Source of the DNA: Muribaculaceae bacterium
Lineage (GTDB): Bacteria; Bacteroidota; Bacteroidia; Bacteroidales; Muribaculaceae
Direction of reading: 5' to 3'
DNA length: 8,752 nucleotides
Assembly (NCBI GenBank): GCA_029060585.1
Contig: JAIDTS010000245.1
Span: 1-8,752 of the forward strand
The notes beneath the pieces are model-generated. The model made no database searches. It was not told the origin of the DNA and saw only the letters and a list, made by a program, of their open reading frames with translations. Numbering within the stretch: position 1 is the first letter of the stretch; every line of letters starts with the position of its first letter. A program made the translations under genes and the position numbers. Shown one piece after another: positions 1 to 6,615 of this stretch.

Positions 1-38
1 ATCGACCCTGACGGCCCCGGCATGACCGCATCCGGCGC

Positions 39-92
39 CCTATGCTCTCCCCGCCATAGGTGACGGGGTTATGGAGCTGGAGACTTCCCAGC
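39..92 (+). ncRNA. Possible structured RNA: H-type pseudoknot plus hairpin
   Basis: CCTATG (39-44) can pair with CATAGG (55-60), and CCCCG (49-53), in the loop of that stem, can pair with CGGGG (64-68). That is the order of an H-type pseudoknot. A further hairpin follows, GCTGG (76-80) with CCAGC (88-92) around a 7-base loop. A terminator about 110 bases downstream would give a defined 3' end. I cannot assign a family. It could be the 3' part of a riboswitch or small RNA whose 5' part lies outside the window, or a chance fold of the end of a coding region. Confidence 0.25.
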
Positions 93-142
93 CTGCCACA
101 TAAGTATCTTCTACCGTCAACGTTTGCGACTTGTTCGCTCTC

Positions 143-170
143 TGAAGACTGTAGACTGAAGACTGAAGAC
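143..170. repeat. Heptamer tandem repeat A (4 units)
   Basis: Four contiguous 7-bp units, three identical (TGAAGAC) and one with a single change (TGTAGAC, 150-156). It lies in non-coding DNA upstream of the terminator. Two other intergenic gaps in this window carry tandem repeats with the same 7-bp period but a different sequence. Confidence 0.85.
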
Positions 171-198
171 TTTGTACATTTCCACATCCCTATATATT

Positions 199-250
199 AA
201 AGGCCGGAGATCTCGAGTTGGCACTCGCGATCTCCGGCCTTTTTTCTTTT
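199..250 (+). terminator. Rho-independent terminator
   Basis: A perfect 14-bp stem (199-212 with 229-242) is followed by a T-rich tract to 250, ending in TTTTTTCTTTT. The loop side can extend by CGAG/CTCG pairing. The poly-T tract is on the plus strand, so it mainly ends rightward transcription from the left edge. The minus-strand side is followed only by TTTAATATAT, so termination of the helicase transcript from the other side is possible but weaker. Confidence 0.85.
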
Positions 251-311
251 ATATTACCTATATAGCATCTGGACTCCACAAGACGCTTGGAAAACCAACC
301 CTCAGAAACTA

Positions 312-2255
312 TCAGTCGCGATGTATGGAGTCGTGGAGGCGGCGGTAGAAGGGATGGCGGGTTAGGGTGGCGACGGAGCCTATGATGATGAGCTTCATGC
401 GGGCTCGCGTCATGGCTACATTCATGCGGCGCAAGTCGCGCAGGAAGCCGATGTTGCCTTCGTCGTTGCTGCGGACAAGGGAGATTATGATTACGTCGCG
501 CTCCTGACCCTGAAAGCCATCTACGGTGTTGACGGAGATGAGGTGGCGGAAGGGACGGAAGAAGGGTGTGCGCTTTATGAGACCTCGCAGATAACGGACC
601 TGCGCCCTGTATGGGGAAATTAGGCCTACGTCGATGCGTTCGTCAAGGAAACGCTGCCTGCCGATCTTCTCGATGTATGCCCATAGGGTGCGCACGGAGA
701 ATTCGGCTTCGTCGCGGTTGATGCGGCCATGGCTCTCGCCAGCGATGGCTTCCTTGAAGTCAGGATCGGAATCGGAGGGCTCGGGGGAGGCGTGACACAT
801 ACCTTCCATGGGCTCCGACGGATCCGGGAGGCTGGAAAGCCACCTCTCCACAGGGTCGATCCACTCGATGGGGGTGTCGAGGTCGAGGATACCACGGTGG
901 CTCACTTCGGGAGCGGCGGTCATTGCTCCGCCGTAGAACCATTCGTTGGAGAAGCGCATTATCTCTTGGTTCATGCGATACTGCATGGTGAGGAGAGTGA
1001 CGGCCTCGGGATGGTTCTCAACGATACGCTCCATGAGAGAGCGGCCAAGTCCGGCCTTCATGGCTTCGTAGGATTTGACCGTGGGAGGAAGCTGGCAATG
1101 ATCGCCTGCAAGCACTACCCTTCCGGCGCGCCGCATGGGTATCCAGCTGGCAGCTTCGAGTGCCTGGGCGGCTTCGTCGATGAAGAGGGTGGAGAATTTC
1201 ATGCCGTCGAGCAGACGCGAGGCACTCCCAACGAGTGTGGAGGCTATGACATGGGCGGAGTTGAAGAGGTCCTGGTTGATGCGGATCTCAAGCTCTGTGG
1301 CGCGACTACGGAGGCGGTCGAGTTTCTGATGCCACTGGTCTGAGCCGCGGCGTTTGGCAGAGCGGAGCTCGCGGAGGGCCTTACGTATGCTCCAGAGGTC
1401 GGGATAGTCGGGATGGGCTTCGAAGCGGCGTTCGTAGGTGAAGGAGAGCATCTTGTCGTCGACGCGCGAGGGATTGCCGAGGCGGAGGACGTGCACTCCC
1501 CTATCGACGAGCCGCTCGCAGATCCAGTCGACGGCCATGTTGCTCTGTGCGCAGACGAGCACCTGGGGCTCGCGACGAAGGGTCTCGGCGACGGCCTCGA
1601 CGAGTGTGGTGGTCTTGCCGGTGCCGGGAGGGCCGTGTACTACAGCAACGTCTTTGGCGCAGAGCACCTTGTTGACGGCCTGCTGCTGCGCGGGGTTGAG
1701 ATAGGGGAAGCCGAGAGGAGCGAAGGAGAGCTGCCCAACAGGGCGTCGGGAGTAGATAAGGTCACGAAGCTCTGCGAGTCGACCTTTTGCTTTGATGGTG
1801 CGGTCGATGGCCTCAAACATAGTGCGGTAGGAAGTTTCATCGAACGACAGCATTACTCCGGCTACATGAGCAGCGGACAGGCGGCCGACATCGGCGCTCT
1901 CAGGGATGGCTACGACCATGCGGTCGCCATCGACGTAGCTTACGGTGCCGTTGAAGGGAAACATGGGCTTAGATCCTTCCGCTTCGGGGAGGATAAAGAA
2001 TGCTACGGGTCGGCCGTATTCGAAATTATTGTCATCGTCGGAGGGTGCCTCGGACCGAGTGATCTCGACGACGCGCTGATTTAGGGAGTTATAGAATACG
2101 CGGCTGACCGCAATGGGAAGCCAAGCGTTGCCACGCTCGGCAAGGCGGCTGAAACCTATGCGGGCTGTCAGTTCGGAGAATGCCATTTTCTCCTCGTCAT
2201 ATTCCATCTGAAGGAGGCGCCGCTGCTCCTGAAGGGCCTGAATGGGTGAAATCAT
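312..2255 (-). CDS. SF1B helicase, Upf1/IGHMBP2/Dna2-like
   Basis: A 647-residue ATP-dependent nucleic-acid helicase, probably cytoplasmic. Visible motifs: Walker A GPPGTGKTT (208-216), Walker B DEAAQ (360-364), motif III GDHCQLPP (384-391), QYRM (425-428), motif V VDGFQGQE (578-585) and motif VI MNVAMTRAR (611-619). All core residues are present, so it should be active. Residues about 1-185 correspond to the stalk and beta-barrel part seen in Upf1-like enzymes, and the basic helical stretch about 285-330 to their 1C insertion. An acidic, Pro/Ser-rich segment (about 470-512) lies between QYRM and motif V. The ATG at 2255 is the first Met and sits just downstream of a -7 promoter box. Members of this group unwind RNA or DNA 5' to 3'; substrate and cellular role cannot be told from sequence, and no neighbour suggests one. 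It is divergent from the esterase gene. Confidence 0.93.
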   Translation of the reverse strand: MISPIQALQEQRRLLQMEYDEEKMAFSELTARIGFSRLAERGNAWLPIAVSRVFYNSLNQRVVEITRSEAPSDDDNNFEYGRPVAFFILPEAEGSKPMFPFNGTVSYVDGDRMVVAIPESADVGRLSAAHVAGVMLSFDETSYRTMFEAIDRTIKAKGRLAELRDLIYSRRPVGQLSFAPLGFPYLNPAQQQAVNKVLCAKDVAVVHGPPGTGKTTTLVEAVAETLRREPQVLVCAQSNMAVDWICERLVDRGVHVLRLGNPSRVDDKMLSFTYERRFEAHPDYPDLWSIRKALRELRSAKRRGSDQWHQKLDRLRSRATELEIRINQDLFNSAHVIASTLVGSASRLLDGMKFSTLFIDEAAQALEAASWIPMRRAGRVVLAGDHCQLPPTVKSYEAMKAGLGRSLMERIVENHPEAVTLLTMQYRMNQEIMRFSNEWFYGGAMTAAPEVSHRGILDLDTPIEWIDPVERWLSSLPDPSEPMEGMCHASPEPSDSDPDFKEAIAGESHGRINRDEAEFSVRTLWAYIEKIGRQRFLDERIDVGLISPYRAQVRYLRGLIKRTPFFRPFRHLISVNTVDGFQGQERDVIIISLVRSNDEGNIGFLRDLRRMNVAMTRARMKLIIIGSVATLTRHPFYRRLHDSIHRD

Positions 2256-2267
2256 GGTGCAAAGATA
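2256..2267 (-). promoter_or_regulatory. -7 promoter box of the helicase gene, probably leaderless
   Basis: On the minus strand 2267-2260 reads TATCTTTG, a perfect match to the Bacteroidetes -7 consensus TAnnTTTG. Only four bases separate it from the ATG at 2255. Transcription in this phylum starts a few bases after the box, so the start is expected at or next to the A of the ATG, giving a leaderless or nearly leaderless mRNA. I see no TTG at the expected -33 position; the heptamer repeat region begins there instead. Confidence 0.65.
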
Positions 2268-2284
2268 ATAAAAGTTTTTGAGTT

Positions 2285-2424
2285 GGCAGATATGAGATAT
2301 AAGCTTTCAGCTATCAGCTGTCAGCTTTCAGATATCAGAGATAAGCTATCAGCGATCAGCGATCAGCTGTCAGCTGTCAGGTATCAGCGATCAGCTGGCA
2401 GCTGGCAGATATCAGCTTTCGGAC
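2285..2424. repeat. Heptamer tandem repeat B (about 20 units)
   Basis: Read from 2285, the DNA divides into twenty consecutive 7-bp units with no shift of phase over 140 bases. The consensus is ATCAGCT. Identical or near units include 2313-2319, 2362-2368, 2390-2396 and 2411-2417 (ATCAGCT), 2320-2326 and 2369-2375 (GTCAGCT), and 2348-2354, 2355-2361 and 2383-2389 (ATCAGCG). The central AG is kept in almost all units and the first and last bases vary most. The first unit pair and the last unit are the weakest matches. Junctions of neighbouring units create 11-bp palindromes such as AGCTGTCAGCT (2316-2326 and 2365-2375). Confidence 0.92.
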
Positions 2425-2447
2425 GTGTAGGACCAAGGCGGGAAAGA

Positions 2448-2469
2448 CAATATGCTGAATAACATATTG
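2448..2469. promoter_or_regulatory. Inverted repeat, candidate operator
   Basis: CAATATG (2448-2454) and CATATTG (2463-2469) are perfect 7-bp inverted arms with an 8-base spacer. The right arm ends 30 bases before the esterase -7 box, where an activator dimer could bind. No T-run follows, so it is not a terminator. The binding protein is unknown. Confidence 0.4.
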
Positions 2470-2499
2470 AGAGAAGAGGGATGAATGGGGATTTTTTAT

Positions 2500-2507
2500 T
2501 AATTTTG
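2500..2507 (+). promoter_or_regulatory. -7 promoter box of the secreted esterase gene
   Basis: TAATTTTG matches the Bacteroidetes -7 consensus TAnnTTTG perfectly. Transcription would start near 2511-2515, giving a leader of about 50 bases that is A-rich and lacks a Shine-Dalgarno sequence. No TTG is present at the proper -33 spacing (the nearest, 2467-2469, is too far upstream), so the promoter may need an activator. Confidence 0.6.
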
Positions 2508-2564
2508 CATCACTTAACCGAATAATCAATAATAACCTAACAAACTAAATAATTAACCTATCAG

Positions 2565-5500
2565 ATGAACAAACGATTCATTCCGAAAGCGATCATCGCG
2601 CTGATAGCGATCATCGCGCTGGTGTGCGGTCTAAGCATGAAGGCCCAGACCTACACCAATGAGCCGGCGAAGGCATTCTGGCCCATGGACTCTATGGACG
2701 GCTACGAGCTGCCTACCGTATTGAGTCCGGAGGGCGCATTCTCTATCGCCTCGCTCGACCTTAACGGCGTGACGCCCGTAGGCACCAGCGGCGTCAACTG
2801 GACAGACCATCAGTTTATCAAACTGCAGACTCCCAACGGGGAGACAGACGCAGTAAACTGGTTTTTGAAGCCAACTAAAGGGCTGACATTCACTCCGACC
2901 AAGATTTCGGCGTATATCGCCAAGTTCGGCACCGACGCTATTCCCCACAACGTGGTGGTGACAGGCAAGACAAAAGAGGGGAAGGAGATTACGCTCGGCA
3001 CCTACACCTCGGCCCGCAACAACCGCGAGAAGGAAGAGGATAAATACGGCAGCGAGGAAGACTACGCGCAGCATTTCACCATCACCCTCAGCGAGGAGCA
3101 GCAAAAGGAACTGTCGACTGCAGAGGGGTTCACACTTGAGATGACCGTCGGCACCAACAACCAGAAACAGGGCGGCTTCAGCCAGGTGGCAATAGAGGGA
3201 GTATTCAACGGCTCCGTCTATACGGCACCTTCCTTCAGCAACGAGCCTACCAAGGCATTCTGGGGCATGGACAGCATGGAGGGATACGAGACTCCTTCGG
3301 TGCTCAGCCCGGAAGGTGCCTTCTCGGTGGCATCGCTCGACCTGAACGGCGTAGCCGCTGTAGGCACAAGCGGAGTAAACTGGTGCGGCTATGATTTCAT
3401 CAAACTCCAGCCGGCAGTAGACGCCAACGATGCAGTGAAGTGGAACCTCAAGCCTGCCAAGGGCCTCACCTACACTCCGACCAAGATCTCGGCCTACATC
3501 GCCAAGTTCGGCACGGACGCGGCTCCCCACAACGTAGTAGTGACCGGAAAGACGGCCGAAGGAAAATCGGTCGTACTCGGCACCTACACATCGGCCCGCA
3601 ACAACCGCGAAAAGGAAGACGACAAATACGGCAGTGAGGAAGACTACGCACAACACTTCACCATAACCCTCACCGAAGAGCAGCAGAAAGAGCTTGCCAC
3701 CACGCAGGGCTTCACACTCGAGATGACTGTAGGCACCAACAACCAGAAGCAGGGAGGCTTCAGCCAGGTGACGATAGAGGGCATCATCGACGGACAGGCA
3801 GTAGACGTGTCGAAGTGCCCGGTGACAATCTCCGCGAATCCAGAAGAGGCCGGAACAGTGGCCATCAAGCCTCTGGCCGACGAATATGACGAAGGCACGG
3901 AAGTAATGCTGGTAGCCACAGAGAAATTCGGCTACGACTTCGTAAACTGGACCGATGCCGACGGGAAGGTGATTTCCGAGACACCGGAGTTCAAATACAC
4001 CATCAACCGGGAGGAATCGCTTACGGCAAACTTCAAGGCCGTGAATACCTACTCGCTCTCCACAAGTGTGACCTCCGGAGCCAATGACTACATGGTAAGC
4101 TTCAATCCTGCACCTACAGTGATCGACGGCAAGAATATGTATGAGGAAGGAACGGACGTGACACTGAAGGCTGCGTCAAACCCCATCCTGACCTTCACCA
4201 ACTGGAGCGACGGACAGACATCGTCGGAAATCACCGTTACAATGGACGGCGACAAGGAGCTGACAGCCGAGTATTCGGCTCTCGACTTCATCGTGGGCTG
4301 GGACTTCTACCGCCAGGGAGCCAACGGACGCCCCGCCGACTTCGCTTTCGAGGAGAACGACGCGGCAACGCTCAACCTGCGCAACGCCGACGGCGAGACG
4401 CAGGCATGGCTTGACAAGAGCCAGCTCGGTGCCAACGGCTACGAGGGACGGCCGGCTGCAGTAAACTGGCGCACGACGGGACTCGGCGACTTCTACTGGC
4501 AGACAAAGATCAATGCCGAGGCTTTCAAGAACATCAAGGTAGTGACCTCGATGGTCTATAACTACAACGCCTATACCAAGCAGAACGTAGAGTATTCGCT
4601 TGACGGTGAGAATTGGGAGACAGTCGGGACAGTGAGCCTCGAAGGGGCCAAGAACTGGGCTGACGCGGAATTCGCACTCCCCGAGGCAGCCAACAACCAG
4701 GCTCAGCTCTATCTGCGCTGGATCGCCGACAAGACTTCAAAGATCGACGGCACCGCATCTGACAACGACGGTATCGCTCTCGGCGCAACATTCGTCTATG
4801 GCGAGATGGAGCTAATCAACGACGGGAAGGCTCCTGTGCTTACAGCTACCGTTCCCTCCGAGGGAGCGACAACGGCATCGATCAACGGCAAGATAGTGCT
4901 CAACTTCGATGAGAAGGTGAAACTGGCTGAAGACGCTACCGCTACACTCGGCGACAAGACTCTTAAGGGAGAGGCCAGCGGCAAGAGCGTGATCTTCACC
5001 TACAAGAACCTCACATTCGGCACGGACTACGAGTTCAACCTACCGGCCAACAGTGTGGCTGACCTTACGGACAACTACCTGGAGACTCCGGTGAAGATAG
5101 CGTTTACGACGCGCAACCGTCCGGAAGTGGCAAAGGCACTCCCCGACTTCATCGTGCCTGACGACGGCGACTTCCGCGCCGCCATCACTGCCGCCAACAG
5201 CCGCGAGGACAAGGCGAAGAGATTCCGTATCTTCGTGCGCGACGGCGAATACATGATACCTATGGACGAGAACAACACGGTCAACGTCAACGGCGGCACT
5301 TTCCCCGACGTCACTCTGCGCCTTACGGCCTCCAATACCTCTATCATTGGCGAGAGCATGGAGGGAACGGTTATTGTCAACGAGGTGCCCGACATGGACG
5401 GCATCGGCTCACACCCTATGGAAGGAATCGGCAACGCCGATCTTCTCCAGATACAGTCGGGAGTAAGCGGCACCTATTTCCAGAACATCACTCTCAAGCA

Positions 5501-6497
5501 CGGTATCTCGGACAACCGCGGACGCAACATCGTGCTTCAGGACAAGGGAGACAAGACCATCATGAAGGATGCCTGCCTCTGGGGATATCAGGATACATAC
5601 ACGAGCAACAACCAGAACGCGCGCTACTATTTCGAGGGCGGCGTGCTTCGCGGACGCACCGATTTCCTCTGCGGCAAGGGTGATGCCTACTACAACGGAG
5701 TGACGCTCCAGATGTGCGCGAGCGGCGGTTATCTGGCAGTGCCTTCAGTACCGAAGAAATACGGCTACATATTCAAGGATTGCGAGATTATCGGAGAGAA
5801 CGCTACAATCGACGGCAACTATACTCTTGGACGTCCCTGGGGCAGCGGCACACCTATCGCACTCTATATCGACACCAAGATGACTGCCAAGCCCTCCGCA
5901 ATAGGATGGAACGACATGGGCACCGACGGATTCCCGGCTCGTTTCGCGGAATATAACTCGATGACGGCTTCCGGCACGGTAATCGACCTTTCTGAACGCA
6001 AGAAGACATTCGGCCCCGGCAACCATCCGAACAATCCCATTCTGACAAAGGAGGAGGCGGACGCTCACGACTACGCCACAGTAATGGGAGGTGACGACGA
6101 CTGGGATCCCGCAATGGACTGCGAGCAGGCACCCTCAGCTGCTTCGCTCAAATTCGACGGCAACGCCCTTAGCTGGGACGACAGCAAATACGCTCTCTGC
6201 TGGGCCGTCTACGCCGACGGCAAACTGCTCGGTTTCACCCGAGAGTGCAGCTATGTGCCTTCTGTAAACGCTGATTTCTATGGCATACGAGCAGTCAACG
6301 AGATGGGCGGCCTCGGCGAGATGACCACGACTGAGGGCTCAGCAGTAACAGTCATCGGAGCTGAAGGAGAAGCTGTAAGCGTAAGATACTTCAACATGCA
6401 GGGCATCGAGGCGCGTCCGGGCGACAAGCCTGCTGCACTCGTGAAGGTGACTACTTTCGCCAACGGCCAGACTAAGGCTGAGAAGGTGATGGAATAA
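2565..6497 (+). CDS. Secreted multidomain CE8 pectinesterase-type protein
   Basis: A 1310-residue exported protein predicted to remove methyl esters from pectin or a related polymer. Signal peptide 1-27, with cleavage likely at KA|QT. Then two copies of an unrecognised domain (about 31-217 and 225-411, no gaps between them), two InlB/Flg_new-type repeats (about 418-491 and 495-572), an unrecognised beta-rich domain (about 574-747), a Big_5-like Ig domain (about 735-851) and the CE8 beta-helix (about 860-1185). CE8 marks: DGEY (893-896), IIGE (927-930), YQDT with acid/base Asp1010, TDFLCG with nucleophile Asp1033, and LGRPW with Arg1090. At the position of the QAVAL oxyanion Gln there is Arg987. 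The C-terminus has an FnIII-like part and a YFNMQG tail (from about 1275) like Bacteroidetes sorting domains, suggesting surface display or type IX secretion. The ATG at 2565 precedes a clear signal peptide. It has no SusC/SusD neighbour, so it stands alone. Catalysis on pectin itself is inferred. Confidence 0.88.
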   Translation: MNKRFIPKAIIALIAIIALVCGLSMKAQTYTNEPAKAFWPMDSMDGYELPTVLSPEGAFSIASLDLNGVTPVGTSGVNWTDHQFIKLQTPNGETDAVNWFLKPTKGLTFTPTKISAYIAKFGTDAIPHNVVVTGKTKEGKEITLGTYTSARNNREKEEDKYGSEEDYAQHFTITLSEEQQKELSTAEGFTLEMTVGTNNQKQGGFSQVAIEGVFNGSVYTAPSFSNEPTKAFWGMDSMEGYETPSVLSPEGAFSVASLDLNGVAAVGTSGVNWCGYDFIKLQPAVDANDAVKWNLKPAKGLTYTPTKISAYIAKFGTDAAPHNVVVTGKTAEGKSVVLGTYTSARNNREKEDDKYGSEEDYAQHFTITLTEEQQKELATTQGFTLEMTVGTNNQKQGGFSQVTIEGIIDGQAVDVSKCPVTISANPEEAGTVAIKPLADEYDEGTEVMLVATEKFGYDFVNWTDADGKVISETPEFKYTINREESLTANFKAVNTYSLSTSVTSGANDYMVSFNPAPTVIDGKNMYEEGTDVTLKAASNPILTFTNWSDGQTSSEITVTMDGDKELTAEYSALDFIVGWDFYRQGANGRPADFAFEENDAATLNLRNADGETQAWLDKSQLGANGYEGRPAAVNWRTTGLGDFYWQTKINAEAFKNIKVVTSMVYNYNAYTKQNVEYSLDGENWETVGTVSLEGAKNWADAEFALPEAANNQAQLYLRWIADKTSKIDGTASDNDGIALGATFVYGEMELINDGKAPVLTATVPSEGATTASINGKIVLNFDEKVKLAEDATATLGDKTLKGEASGKSVIFTYKNLTFGTDYEFNLPANSVADLTDNYLETPVKIAFTTRNRPEVAKALPDFIVPDDGDFRAAITAANSREDKAKRFRIFVRDGEYMIPMDENNTVNVNGGTFPDVTLRLTASNTSIIGESMEGTVIVNEVPDMDGIGSHPMEGIGNADLLQIQSGVSGTYFQNITLKHGISDNRGRNIVLQDKGDKTIMKDACLWGYQDTYTSNNQNARYYFEGGVLRGRTDFLCGKGDAYYNGVTLQMCASGGYLAVPSVPKKYGYIFKDCEIIGENATIDGNYTLGRPWGSGTPIALYIDTKMTAKPSAIGWNDMGTDGFPARFAEYNSMTASGTVIDLSERKKTFGPGNHPNNPILTKEEADAHDYATVMGGDDDWDPAMDCEQAPSAASLKFDGNALSWDDSKYALCWAVYADGKLLGFTRECSYVPSVNADFYGIRAVNEMGGLGEMTTTEGSAVTVIGAEGEAVSVRYFNMQGIEARPGDKPAALVKVTTFANGQTKAEKVME
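2588..2621 (+). repeat. Tandem 18-bp repeat in the signal-peptide core
   Basis: The same 16 bases occur at 2588-2603 and 2606-2621, a period of 18 bp or six codons. They encode AIIALI then AIIALV, so much of the hydrophobic core of the signal peptide is a direct duplication. Confidence 0.9.
2655..3794 (+). repeat. Duplicated domain in the esterase (period 582 bp)
   Basis: Residues 31-216 (2655-3212) and 225-410 (3237-3794) align end to end at a constant offset of 194 residues with no insertion or deletion. Long blocks are identical or nearly so, for example TPTKISAYIAKFGTDA, HNVVVTGKT, TYTSARNNREKE, KYGSEEDYAQHFTITL and MTVGTNNQKQGGFSQV. Many codons differ silently between the copies, so the duplication is not recent and the protein sequence has been kept. 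I do not recognise the fold; alternating beta-type segments with conserved Trp suggest a beta-sandwich, possibly carbohydrate-binding. Confidence 0.93.
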
Positions 6498-6546
6498 GGC
6501 ACCATCTCATAAAAACCGGGGAATAAATCACCCTTCCATAAAAATC

Positions 6547-6580
6547 AAGGCCTCCGAGTTTCGGACTCGGAGGCCTTTTA
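6547..6580. terminator. Two-way terminator between convergent genes
   Basis: A perfect 12-bp stem (6547-6558 with 6566-6577) closes a 7-base loop. On the plus strand it is followed by TTTTATAT, ending the esterase transcript 50 bases after its stop. On the minus strand the stem is followed by GATTTTTATGG, so it can also end the cls transcript, whose stop is at 6616. The rest of the 118-bp gap shows nothing else. Confidence 0.85.
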
Positions 6581-6615
6581 TATGATGTAGCGATAAATCC
6601 TGACCGTGCGTGAGC

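Larger units (their letters stand above)
1..311. other. Gene-poor left edge (311 bp)
   Basis: I see no convincing gene in this stretch. The first 63 bases are open in one plus-strand frame and end at TGA 61-63; this could be the last 20 codons of a protein, but that length is expected by chance in GC-rich DNA and I do not recognise the peptide. The same bases can fold as a pseudoknot (39-68) followed by a hairpin (76-92). A short heptamer repeat lies at 143-170 and a strong terminator at 199-250. The terminator's T-run is on the plus strand, so whatever is transcribed here probably enters from the left and ends at about 250. Positions 251-311 show nothing further and lead to the helicase stop codon. 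Confidence 0.6.
2256..2564. other. Divergent intergenic region (309 bp)
   Basis: This gap separates the helicase (leftward) from the secreted esterase (rightward) and must carry both promoters. From left to right it holds the helicase -7 box (2260-2267), a degenerate heptamer array (2285-2424), an inverted repeat (2448-2469), the esterase -7 box (2500-2507) and an A-rich, probably unstructured leader of about 50 bases. I see no small gene in it. Confidence 0.8.

Noticed and set aside
1..63. C-terminal end of a plus-strand protein
   Set aside because: Only 20 codons are visible, the peptide is not recognisable, and an open frame of this length is expected by chance; kept only as an alternative reading.
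13..98. Resemblance to a cobalamin riboswitch (ATCCGG, CCCCGC, GGTGA, GGAGAC, CCTGCC in order)
   Set aside because: The core box is interrupted by extra bases between GGAGAC and CTGCC, the GGTG part of the P3 loop is absent, and no plus-strand gene follows. A covariance search with the left flank would settle it.
729..2084. Long plus-strand open frames of 204 and 223 codons (729-1343, 1413-2084)
   Set aside because: They lie wholly antisense to the helicase, whose motifs prove the minus strand is coding. High GC produces such frames, and their peptides match no family I know.
2285..2424. CRISPR array
   Set aside because: Units are 7 bp and contiguous, with no spacers and no cas genes.
2613..2630. 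Cys21 of the esterase as a lipoprotein attachment site
   Set aside because: The residue before it is Val, not Gly, Ala or Ser, and a good signal peptidase I site (KA|QT) follows.
2631..3656. A 341-codon minus-strand open frame
   Set aside because: It is antisense to the duplicated esterase domain; its own internal repetition simply mirrors that duplication.
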